From assembly GCF_000828675.1 (NCBI RefSeq), contig NZ_AP014510.1, positions 1,755,413-1,819,412 of the forward strand: 64,000 nucleotides of DNA, read 5' to 3'. The position numbers and the translations under genes are program-made. The notes under the pieces were generated by a model. That model saw nothing but the letters and a program-made list of their open reading frames with translations. It was not told the origin of the DNA and did no database searches. Origin of the DNA: Thermotoga profunda AZM34c06 (GTDB lineage Bacteria > Thermotogota > Thermotogae > Thermotogales > DSM-5069). This document shows positions 1 to 7,052 of the stretch, in pieces (the stretch's first letter is position 1; every line of letters begins with the position of its first letter).

Positions 1-2
1 TC

Positions 3-641
3 AAAAGGATCGCAGCCGATGCAAGAGTGGGAGGAATACTCTCCGGCAAGGCAGGGATTGTGAATCTTCATCTTGGCGATGGAGATGATAAATTAAACAT
101 GATCTATGAAATTGTTAACAAAACAGAGATCCCCATCACTCAATTCTTGCCGACACATATAAACAGAAACAAAGAACTCTTGAATGAGGGATTGAACTAT
201 GCAAGAATGGGTGGTTTTATTGATTTTACAACCAGTACTGGAAGTCTTTTGGAGGAAGATCTCCAAGCCTGGAAATCGTTGAAATTGTATGTTGAAAATG
301 GCTTTGAAAACCACATTACGTTCAGTTCCGATGGTCAGGGAAGTCTGCCAAGATTCAATGAGAAAAAGGAATTCATAGGGCTTGATGTGGGTAAAGTGAC
401 TTCTGTTTATGAACAATTCAAAATCGCTGTAGAAAATGGAATAACACTTGAAAAAGCGCTGAAGGCAGTCACTCAAAATCCCGCAAGAATCCTCAAACTC
501 ACCAATAAAGGAATCATCGCCAAAGGAAAGGATGCAGATATAATTTTACTGGATAAAGACCTGAAAATCACCGACGTCATCGCACAAGGTAGAATATTAA
601 TGTCAAATTATGAGATAATTGTAAAGGGAACTTTTGAGTAA
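3..641 (+). CDS. iadA: isoaspartyl dipeptidase (beta-aspartyl peptidase), 5' truncated by window edge
   Basis: The frame is open from the first bases of the window, so only the C-terminal part of a protein of about 390 residues is present; the GTG at 27 is internal (Val), not the start. IadA is a binuclear-zinc amidohydrolase that cleaves isoaspartyl dipeptides arising from damaged proteins or other beta-linked peptides in the cytoplasm. Visible family marks are the RVGG.L.GK segment, HLGDGD, the metal-ligand motif PTHINRN, SSDGQGS with the catalytic Asp, and the closing amidohydrolase block KGIIAKGKDADIILLD. It fits a neighbourhood rich in unusual peptide-bond hydrolases. A small zinc-ribbon frame follows in the same reading frame right after its TAA stop. 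Confidence 0.9.
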   Translation, partial: KRIAADARVGGILSGKAGIVNLHLGDGDDKLNMIYEIVNKTEIPITQFLPTHINRNKELLNEGLNYARMGGFIDFTTSTGSLLEEDLQAWKSLKLYVENGFENHITFSSDGQGSLPRFNEKKEFIGLDVGKVTSVYEQFKIAVENGITLEKALKAVTQNPARILKLTNKGIIAKGKDADIILLDKDLKITDVIAQGRILMSNYEIIVKGTFE

Positions 642-656
642 TTCAAGGGGGTATGT

Positions 657-821
657 ATTTTCTATTATAAGTGCCCAAATTGTGGGCAGATTTATTATTC
701 TGCCGCTGAGTTATCTGAAGACAAATTACTCTGCGAAAAATGTGGCACAAAAGTTGTGGCTGTATCCATTGAAGAAATTGTGAAAAATCACCAAAATAAA
801 GAAAGACAAGGAGGCCAATAG
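657..821 (+). CDS. 54-aa zinc-ribbon protein with apparent ATT start
   Basis: Short frame ending at TAG 819-821, directly before the ATG of the next gene. It encodes two zinc knuckles, CPNCG at residues 6-10 and CEKCG at 26-30, followed by a charged tail; this is a rubredoxin/zinc-ribbon type fold, but the function is unknown. No ATG, GTG or TTG lies in frame between the iadA stop (639-641) and the first cysteine. The only position with well-placed ribosome-site context is ATT at 657, 5 nt after AAGGGGG (645-651). The alternative is a one-base insertion in the T-run at 658-661, because ATG at 653 would read MYFYYKCPNCG if one T were removed. The frame is tightly packed between neighbours and conserves both Cys pairs, so I think it is real. 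Confidence 0.6.
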   Translation: MFYYKCPNCGQIYYSAAELSEDKLLCEKCGTKVVAVSIEEIVKNHQNKERQGGQ

Positions 822-1040
822 ATGCTGTATTTCTTTGCAATCCTTGGTGTGATATTTTTGATCTATCTCTTTTTTAAAGTTTTTCCACTCTTTGCAGGTA
901 TTGGTGGGTTAATCCTTGCTGGAACAATACTTGCTTTGCTTTTCATTGGTCTTGTAATCGTTGCTATACCTATACTCATTGTCATCTTGATAATCCTGGG
1001 TATCGTCTGGATAGTCAAAAAGGCTACCAAAGGTAGTTGA
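822..1040 (+). CDS. small integral membrane protein, 72 aa
   Basis: Almost wholly hydrophobic: two or three membrane helices (about residues 2-20, 24-44 and 45-65) and a basic C-terminus (VKKATKGS), which would sit in the cytoplasm. No known domain is recognised. The ATG directly follows the TAG stop of the zinc-ribbon gene, and its AGGAGG site (about 810-814) lies inside that gene, so the two are probably translationally coupled. It converges on the DUF362 gene with only 5 nt between the stop codons and no room for a terminator. Confidence 0.65.
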   Translation: MLYFFAILGVIFLIYLFFKVFPLFAGIGGLILAGTILALLFIGLVIVAIPILIVILIILGIVWIVKKATKGS

Positions 1041-1045
1041 GCTAC

Positions 1046-2116
1046 TCAGACCAAGTCACATGCAACTTTTACCAACTCATATTTTCTCGAACCAAGCCCT
1101 ATCTCTTCAGCATAACTGAGCTGAGTTTCCCATGTAACCTTTGGATGAACTTCAAGGAATGGATCTTTACCTTGAGTTTCTCTCACAAGATCTATGCATG
1201 CCTGATCAAGTGCAACTGGATCTGTACTCGCCAGTATACCGATATTTGGAGCTACTGGTGGTCTATTAGTATGCCAACAATCGCAATCTGGTGAGATATC
1301 TGTCAAGAAAGATATGAAAACTGCCTTCTTATTCTTTAAAACTGCCAAGGTGTATTCCACCATCTTTTTGCTCAGCAACTCCGAAGAATCTCCCCATTTT
1401 GGTGACATCGCACCGTAGTTACACATTGCGATACACTGACCACAACCTATACACTTTGCATAGTCGATCACCGCAAATTTTGTTACAGTTATCGCATTGG
1501 CAGGACAATTTCTTTCGCACATTCTACAAGCAATGCAATTCTCCACCACAACATATGGTTTTGACTCTGAATGTTGCTCAAGCTTTCCTGCCCTTGAAGC
1601 ACTACCCATCCCAATATTTTTCAAAGTACCACCAAAACCAGTCTGTTCATGTCCTTTGAAGTGAGTCATAGCAACTAAAACATCTGCTAATGCTATTGCT
1701 GAACCGATCTTTGCCTCTTTGACATAGGTCTTGTTTATTTTTATTTTCACTTCATCTGAACCCCTCAGACCGTCTGCGATAACGACAGGAGCACCTGTGA
1801 CTTCATAGCCAAATCCATTTAGATATGCGTTTAAAAGATGATCCACGGCATTTGATCTATGACCCCTGTAAAGTGTATTTGAATCCGTTAGAAAAGGTTT
1901 ACCACCATATTTTTTTACCTGATCAACGACCACTTTGACATACTGTGGTCTTATGAAGGCAAGATTTCCATATTCACCAAAGTGAATTTTGATTGCAACA
2001 AAATTGTCCTTGCCAATGATTTTGCCAAGCTCAACTTTGTCTAAGAGAATCTCCAATTTTTTGAGAAGATTCATGGCTCCATTCGTAGATAGATCGGTAA
2101 AATAAACAACAGACAT
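1046..2116 (-). CDS. DUF362 protein with two [4Fe-4S] ferredoxin clusters
   Basis: 356 residues. The N-terminal 180 residues match the DUF362 family (YFTDLSTNG, KIHFGEYGN, TDSNTLYRGHR, HFKGHEQTGFGGTLKNIGMG). The middle carries two ferredoxin motifs, CIACRMCERNCP and CIGCGQCIAMC, each followed by the usual Cys-Pro or Cys turn; the C-terminus returns to DUF362. Such proteins are presumed redox or iron-sulphur carrier proteins of the cytoplasm, but no reaction is established. The ATG is preceded by GGGAGG, and an extended -10 promoter lies about 50 nt upstream, so this is probably a single-gene unit. Confidence 0.85.
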   Translation of the reverse strand: MSVVYFTDLSTNGAMNLLKKLEILLDKVELGKIIGKDNFVAIKIHFGEYGNLAFIRPQYVKVVVDQVKKYGGKPFLTDSNTLYRGHRSNAVDHLLNAYLNGFGYEVTGAPVVIADGLRGSDEVKIKINKTYVKEAKIGSAIALADVLVAMTHFKGHEQTGFGGTLKNIGMGSASRAGKLEQHSESKPYVVVENCIACRMCERNCPANAITVTKFAVIDYAKCIGCGQCIAMCNYGAMSPKWGDSSELLSKKMVEYTLAVLKNKKAVFISFLTDISPDCDCWHTNRPPVAPNIGILASTDPVALDQACIDLVRETQGKDPFLEVHPKVTWETQLSYAEEIGLGSRKYELVKVACDLV

Positions 2117-2164
2117 CAGTATACCCTCCCGCGCAATTTGTTCAGATAGGTATAGACAATTTTT

Positions 2165-2173
2165 ATTATAACA
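2165..2173 (-). promoter_or_regulatory. extended -10 promoter for the DUF362 gene
   Basis: On the minus strand TATAAT (2170-2165) is directly preceded by TGT, giving an extended -10 element TGnTATAAT; no good -35 hexamer is seen. Predicted transcription start is near 2158, leaving about a 40-nt leader with GGGAGG before the ATG at 2116. Confidence 0.5.
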
Positions 2174-2223
2174 CAGCTGTTCGTATGACGCACTATCTTA
2201 AAACGGCATACAGAGTTTATATC

Positions 2224-3378
2224 TCAATAAAGCCAGTATTTTTTGGATATTTTCAAAAATTCTTCCGACTCTTCTTGCCAGATTGATTCAAAGTCCTTTG
2301 ATGTGGCACCTTCTTCGATTGCCTTTCTGTAATAGTCACTACCAATCAACAGATCAAAATAGTACCTTGGACTTTGATCATGAAAATAATCATTCCACTG
2401 AAAACTTTCAGAATGAATCTTTCTCAATGTAGCAATTACATCTATCGCGAGATCTAAAGGTTTGATCTTTTTTTTGTCTGTCACAAAGAATTCAAGACCA
2501 TTACACACCTGATTTTGCAATTTGAAGGCAGCGGGTACGAAGATCCTTTCTCTGAAAGTGACACCTTGATGATTGAATTTCTTGAGTTCTTCATACAACT
2601 TTTTCGAATCAATCCATGGCGCACCGATATACCTAAATGGATGAACCGTTCCTCTTCCAACGGATACATTCACACCCTCAAATAAACACATACCAATGTA
2701 CAAGATTGTGTGCTCCAATGAAGGAAGATTCGGTGATGGTGTGTTCCACAACAATTCAGTTTCGTCATAGAAAAAGGATCTTTTGTAGTTTCTCATAGGT
2801 ATGACAGTCAAGTTAACTCCCATGTTGTATTCGTTGTTCAAATAAAGTGCGAGTTCACCTATGGTCAGTCCATATCTAAGCGCTAAACCGTATCCACCGA
2901 CAAAACTTTCAAAATCTTTCTTTATCGTTGGTCCCTCAACGATCTCAGCGCAGAGTGGATTTGGTCTATCGAGCACCACAAATTTGATGCCGTACTTTGC
3001 ACACTCTTCCATACAATAAGCCATTGTGTAAATATATGTGTAGAATCTCAGACCAACATCTTGAATATCATAGATCATCACATCGATTCCTTCGAGCATT
3101 TCTTTGGTTGGTCTTAGATTGTCACCATAAAGTGAATAAACAGGTATTTTGTACCTTGGGTCAATAAAATCTGTGACTTTCGCACCATCTGGCGCTGCTC
3201 CAAAGACGCCATGTTCTGGCCCAAAAAGCTTTGTGACCTTCAAACCTTTCTCGAGAAAAAGGTCTATATTCATCCTCAACTCGCGATTAATACCAGTTGA
3301 GTTCGTGACAAGACCTATGTTTGCATCCTTGAACTTTGAAATGCTTCTATCAAGAAATACATCCAATCCCGTCTCCAT
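2224..3378 (-). CDS. NamZ-like exo-beta-N-acetylmuramidase (DUF1343, GH171)
   Basis: 384 residues from ATG 3378; the GTG at 3387 lies inside the ribosome site GAGGTGAG, so ATG is the better start. Family marks: GLVTNSTG, FGPEHGVFG with the probable catalytic acid, YSLYG, DIQDVGLRFYTY, DRPNPL, TPSPNLPS and GRGTVHPFRYIGAPW. The founding member, NamZ (YbbC) of Bacillus subtilis, removes MurNAc from the non-reducing end of peptidoglycan fragments and is secreted. Here no signal peptide is present (METGLDVFLDRS...), so the enzyme should be cytoplasmic and act on imported sugars. It is the last gene of a sugar ABC importer operon and starts right after the permease stop at 3389, which points to MurNAc-containing oligosaccharide as the substrate. 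Confidence 0.85.
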   Translation of the reverse strand: METGLDVFLDRSISKFKDANIGLVTNSTGINRELRMNIDLFLEKGLKVTKLFGPEHGVFGAAPDGAKVTDFIDPRYKIPVYSLYGDNLRPTKEMLEGIDVMIYDIQDVGLRFYTYIYTMAYCMEECAKYGIKFVVLDRPNPLCAEIVEGPTIKKDFESFVGGYGLALRYGLTIGELALYLNNEYNMGVNLTVIPMRNYKRSFFYDETELLWNTPSPNLPSLEHTILYIGMCLFEGVNVSVGRGTVHPFRYIGAPWIDSKKLYEELKKFNHQGVTFRERIFVPAAFKLQNQVCNGLEFFVTDKKKIKPLDLAIDVIATLRKIHSESFQWNDYFHDQSPRYYFDLLIGSDYYRKAIEEGATSKDFESIWQEESEEFLKISKKYWLY

Positions 3379-3388
3379 ATTTCTCACC

Positions 3389-4216
3389 TCATTTTATTGC
3401 ACCCTGAGTCATTCCTGCTATGAAATACTGTGAGAAAATCAAGAACAAAATGACAGTCGGCGCAATCGAGAGCGTCAATCCGGAAAACAACAATTGCCAC
3501 TGTGTTGAATACTCGCCGAAAAAGATCGAAACAGCAAGTGTTATAGTGGCTTTTGATTTATCATTTATGAGTATAAGCGGAAAGAAAAAGTCATTCCATA
3601 CATTGACAAAGGTAACTATTGCAACTATTGATAAAGCCGGTTTTATCAAAGGAAGAATAACCCTGCGATAGATAGTTGCAACAGATGCACCATCAATTTT
3701 TGCTGCTTCACACAATTCATTTGGGACCGAATCTATGAAGTTTTTCAATATAAACGCAGAAAAAGGAATATTAACTGAACTGTACACGATGATAAGACCA
3801 ATCAAAGAATTTGTGAGATTTAAGGTTCTCAAAAGTAAAAATATCGGGATCACCGCTAACCTTGCAGGTAATGCCAATCCAAGCATTGAGTAGAGGAATA
3901 AGTACCTTCTACCCTTGAATTCATATTTGGAGATCATGTAGGCAAACATAGAAGCCAGAACGACAACTGTCACAACTGAAGCGGCTGCTATCATAGCGCT
4001 GTTGATATATCCTCTTGCAATAGATGCCTTTTGCCATGCTTGTACGTAGTTTTGATACATGAACTTCGATGGTAGCGAAAAAGGTTTCAAAAAAAGCTCA
4101 CGCATTGATTTAAAGGAATTCATTATCATCATGAAAAATGGTCCAGCTATTATGAACGCATAGATAGATAGTACGAAATATGCAAGTAGTTTGTAGTATT
4201 TTGAAAACCTCATCAT
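3389..4216 (-). CDS. sugar ABC transporter permease, MalG/COG0395 type
   Basis: 275 residues with six predicted membrane helices. The EAA loop that docks on the ATPase is EAAKIDGASVATIYRRVILP. It starts ATGATG, overlapping the TGA of the upstream permease at 4213-4216, the usual coupling for paired permeases. It forms the membrane channel with the 4213-5112 product. No ATP-binding subunit is encoded in this operon, so a shared ATPase (MsmK/MalK type) encoded elsewhere must energise it. Confidence 0.93.
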   Translation of the reverse strand: MMRFSKYYKLLAYFVLSIYAFIIAGPFFMMIMNSFKSMRELFLKPFSLPSKFMYQNYVQAWQKASIARGYINSAMIAAASVVTVVVLASMFAYMISKYEFKGRRYLFLYSMLGLALPARLAVIPIFLLLRTLNLTNSLIGLIIVYSSVNIPFSAFILKNFIDSVPNELCEAAKIDGASVATIYRRVILPLIKPALSIVAIVTFVNVWNDFFFPLILINDKSKATITLAVSIFFGEYSTQWQLLFSGLTLSIAPTVILFLIFSQYFIAGMTQGAIK

Positions 4217-5112
4217 CTTCGATCCCTTCTTTCAACTAAGTAAACGTATAGGATCGACATAGGCATTACGATCATGAATATAAAGACCGTCACTGCGGCA
4301 CCAAGTCCCATGTCGGTATATGCACTACCAAGACCACCGAAGGCTGTTCTGTAAAAAACCGTGCCGAGTACATCGGTTGACCTGAATGGTCCTGCCTGAA
4401 CGCCTTCGAGCGCATAGATCATGTCAAAGACATTGAAGCTTCCTATAAAAAGAAGGATCAAAAGGGTCCTGAAAGTCGGTATGGTAAGCGGAAAGATTAT
4501 TTTCCAGCTTATCTTCCAATTATTAGCACCATCTATATAAGCCGCTTCAATCAGATCAGGTGATATATTGAGAATAGAAGCGAGTATCACAAGAACATAG
4601 AAACCTAAATTTCTCCATACGTTGACCATGATTATAGTTGTCAATGCGAGATTTGGATCACCAAGCCACGGTCTTGCAAGGCTACCTAAACCGATTGCCT
4701 TTAAGAATTGGTTTACAAGTCCTATCTGTGGATGCAAAAACAAACTCCACATGAAGCCAACCATCACAAGGGGAATCATATTTGGCAGATAAACAACTGT
4801 TCTGAAGATCTTTGCCCCTTTGATCTTACTTGCTAAAAGTAAAGCTATCAGAAAACCAAGTCCAAGCTCAAAAGCAGAAACCAAAATAAAAAAATAGACA
4901 TTGTGTGACAAGGCGTTGAAAACCTCTTTTGAAAAACCACCACTGAACATGTCCTTGTAATTTCTCAATCCAACGAATATTTTTTCACCAACACCACGCC
5001 AACTGTAAAAACTCAATCTCAAGCTGTCAAAGAGTGGATAAATCACAAAAAGTGTGTACAAGAACATGGCAGGTAATACAAACATCAGTACATATCTTGG
5101 CTTGATCTTCAT
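4213..5112 (-). CDS. sugar ABC transporter permease, MalF/COG1175 type
   Basis: 299 residues from ATG 5112 (MKIKPRYVLMF...), chosen because AAGGGG lies just upstream; the longer reading frame from 5154 would run through an intergenic hairpin. Six membrane helices and the EAA motif EAAYIDGANNWKISWKIIFP are visible, as is the RPWLGDPN segment typical of MalF-like permeases. It pairs with the downstream permease and the upstream binding protein. Confidence 0.93.
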   Translation of the reverse strand: MKIKPRYVLMFVLPAMFLYTLFVIYPLFDSLRLSFYSWRGVGEKIFVGLRNYKDMFSGGFSKEVFNALSHNVYFFILVSAFELGLGFLIALLLASKIKGAKIFRTVVYLPNMIPLVMVGFMWSLFLHPQIGLVNQFLKAIGLGSLARPWLGDPNLALTTIIMVNVWRNLGFYVLVILASILNISPDLIEAAYIDGANNWKISWKIIFPLTIPTFRTLLILLFIGSFNVFDMIYALEGVQAGPFRSTDVLGTVFYRTAFGGLGSAYTDMGLGAAVTVFIFMIVMPMSILYVYLVERRDRR

Positions 5113-5130
5113 CCTTGACACCCCTTGAAA

Positions 5131-5154
5131 ATGCCCCAGCAAGAGCTGGGGCAT
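5131..5154 (-). other. intercistronic hairpin after binding-protein gene
   Basis: Perfect 10-bp inverted repeat ATGCCCCAGC-AAGA-GCTGGGGCAT four bases past the binding-protein stop (5159) and before the permease start (5112). No T-run follows, so it is more likely an mRNA 3'-end stabiliser or a partial attenuator that raises binding protein over permease than a full terminator. Confidence 0.6.
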
Positions 5155-5158
5155 AGAA

Positions 5159-6397
5159 TCACTTTTTCATCAGTGGTGGATACCATTGCGAGATTGCATC
5201 TTGGGCCCTCTTTGAAAGTTCTTCTGGTGTGATTTTACCGGCATAGAGTTCTTGCATTCCAGGACTGAGTACGTCATTGTACAAATCGGGTTTCTTTGTT
5301 ATGAAAACAGATCCAACCCAATATACATATGGCGAAGCATGATTGACATATACATCCATTATTTCTTCAAACAATGGGTCTTTTGGCAACGTAGCACCAG
5401 ATACACCAGGTATATTCTTCGTAACATTTGCAAAGATAGTACCAAACTTCGGTGTTGCACAGAATTTGAGAACTTCTATGGCATCCTTTTTGTTCTTAAC
5501 ATTCGAAGTGAGTGTTATAGCACCATCCATATAAACATAGGCGTATGGTTTCTGATCTTTGGAAAGTGGTGGCACCATGAAATATCCAACTTGAATATCG
5601 GGATTCAGTTGTTTCCAGTTTTGGTATCCCCAGATTCCATAGAACACCATCGCCGCTTGGCCAAAAGCAAATGCGGCATCTTGATCTGTCGTAGAGTTAG
5701 CAAGAAAACCATCCTGATAGTACACCTTCAACTCATTCAACCTTCTGTTTAAGTCTGTGAACTTTGGATCCAAGAAATTCGTTTCTCCATCTGTGAGTTT
5801 CTTTATCCATTCAGGTCCCAAAACACTCACACCACACATAGCGTGTTGCATTGCCAATGTCCATGCTTCTTTACCAGGAATGAAGAATGGAGTTATACCG
5901 TTCTTTTTCAAGACTTTAGCATTTTCAACAAGTTCATCCCAAGTTTCTGGTTCTTTGAGTTTGAATTTTTCGTAGTATTCCTTGTTGTAGAAAATTCCTA
6001 CGACCTGTACTGCAAATGGAACACCGTATTTTTTTCCATTGTAAGTCACAAATTTCAGCACCTCGGATGGAAAATTAGAAAAATCAACGTATTCATCCAA
6101 TGGAAGGTACAGTCCATTGTCAATCAATGGATATGTACCACCTGGGGTAATCCTTCGCGAATAAACTATATCAGGACCAGTGTTCGTTTGGAGTGAGAGA
6201 TTCACCTTAGCATCATATTCAGTTGGAGCAAATGCCACGTAGTTGATCTTGATATCGTATCCAGCCTTCTTGAGTTCTGCCTCGACTTGTTTCCAGACAT
6301 CGGCATCTTGAGCACGCCAACTCCAAATGGTGACTTCCCCTGCTAAAGCTAAGAATGCGAATAACACCAATACAACCAACAAGGCTTTGATTTTCAT
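5159..6397 (-). CDS. extracellular sugar-binding protein of ABC importer (COG1653)
   Basis: 412 residues with a signal peptide (MKIKALLVVLVLFAFLALAG) and no lipobox Cys, so a periplasmic or toga-space soluble protein. Family-1 solute-binding features: VTIWSWR start of the mature chain, GPDIVYSR, PFAVQVVGIFYNKEYY, ETWDELVENAK, AFAFGQAAMVFYG, APYKFG-like C-terminal lobe. It begins the four-gene operon binding protein-permease-permease-NamZ; the neighbouring muramidase suggests a cell-wall sugar, but the fold does not reveal the ligand. ATG 6397 follows GGGGAGGG. Confidence 0.92.
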   Translation of the reverse strand: MKIKALLVVLVLFAFLALAGEVTIWSWRAQDADVWKQVEAELKKAGYDIKINYVAFAPTEYDAKVNLSLQTNTGPDIVYSRRITPGGTYPLIDNGLYLPLDEYVDFSNFPSEVLKFVTYNGKKYGVPFAVQVVGIFYNKEYYEKFKLKEPETWDELVENAKVLKKNGITPFFIPGKEAWTLAMQHAMCGVSVLGPEWIKKLTDGETNFLDPKFTDLNRRLNELKVYYQDGFLANSTTDQDAAFAFGQAAMVFYGIWGYQNWKQLNPDIQVGYFMVPPLSKDQKPYAYVYMDGAITLTSNVKNKKDAIEVLKFCATPKFGTIFANVTKNIPGVSGATLPKDPLFEEIMDVYVNHASPYVYWVGSVFITKKPDLYNDVLSPGMQELYAGKITPEELSKRAQDAISQWYPPLMKK

Positions 6398-6430
6398 AAA
6401 GCTTCCCTCCCCTTAGAAAGAGTCTGATTG

Positions 6431-6460
6431 ATTATACAATATGAATTGATTCAAAATCAA
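6431..6460 (-). promoter_or_regulatory. promoter of sugar importer/NamZ operon with overlapping inverted repeat
   Basis: Minus strand -35 TTGATT (6460-6455), 18-bp spacer, -10 TATAAT (6436-6431). A dyad TTGATT-CAA-AATCAA occupies 6446-6460 and covers the -35 box, the right place for a repressor or activator operator. The regulator is not identifiable from this window. Confidence 0.65.
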
Positions 6461-6568
6461 CCAATTAAAAAACGCGATTGATGAAGCAATTCAAATGGCT
6501 ATACAACTAATCATAATATAGTCAAACCTTATTGTGCTCAACAAAACGGCTGTTGAAATATTTTCAGG

Positions 6569-6574
6569 TATAAT
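6569..6574 (+). promoter_or_regulatory. -10 element before Mut7-C gene
   Basis: TATAAT on the plus strand 25 nt before the ATG at 6600. No convincing -35 at 16-18 nt spacing (the TTGAAA at 6553 is too close). It would drive the Mut7-C, kinase and regulator genes and perhaps ileS onward. Confidence 0.4.
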
Positions 6575-6599
6575 TATTTGAAGACAAGGAGATGGAAAG

Positions 6600-7052
6600 A
6601 TGTTCCTTGTTGATAGAATGCTTGGAAAACTTGCAAAAAAACTGAGATTGCTTGGTTTTGACACAATCTATCTTCCACACGCCCAGGAGGAACAAATCAT
6701 ACAACTGTGCAAACAGAACAATAGAATTTTGATAACAAGAGATAGACTCTTGCACATGCGTGCTTTGAAAAATGGACTGAGGAGTCATTTAATTCATTCA
6801 GATAATTGGAGAGATCAACTTGTCGAACTCTCATCGCGTTTTGATCTAAAAAATACCAATAGAATGACGAGGTGTAGTTTATGTAATGCAGAACTTGAAA
6901 AGATACCTGTCGAAAAGATCAAGGACAGGGTACCGTTGTATGTTCAAAATACACAGAATGATTTTTTCATCTGTCCAGTTTGTAACAGAGTTTATTGGGC
7001 AGGATCACATGTTCAACATGCCATTGAAGAATTTAGGAGGCTGAGGATTTGA
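6600..7052 (+). CDS. Mut7-C RNase-domain protein (COG1656)
   Basis: 150 residues. The N-terminal half has the PIN-like Mut7-C pattern FLVDRMLGKLAKKLRLLGFD, ITRDRLL with conserved acidic residues; the C-terminal half is a zinc ribbon, CSLCNAEL at about 98-105 and CPVCNRVYW at about 125-133. The family was named from the C-terminus of Mut-7 exonucleases and is predicted to be an RNase, but the bacterial stand-alone form is uncharacterised. AAGGAG precedes the ATG. Its TGA overlaps the TTG start of the kinase gene. Confidence 0.85.
   Translation: MFLVDRMLGKLAKKLRLLGFDTIYLPHAQEEQIIQLCKQNNRILITRDRLLHMRALKNGLRSHLIHSDNWRDQLVELSSRFDLKNTNRMTRCSLCNAELEKIPVEKIKDRVPLYVQNTQNDFFICPVCNRVYWAGSHVQHAIEEFRRLRI

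Noticed and set aside
5252-5752. 166-residue plus-strand frame
   Set aside because: Antisense to the sugar-binding protein gene; product shows no protein-like pattern.
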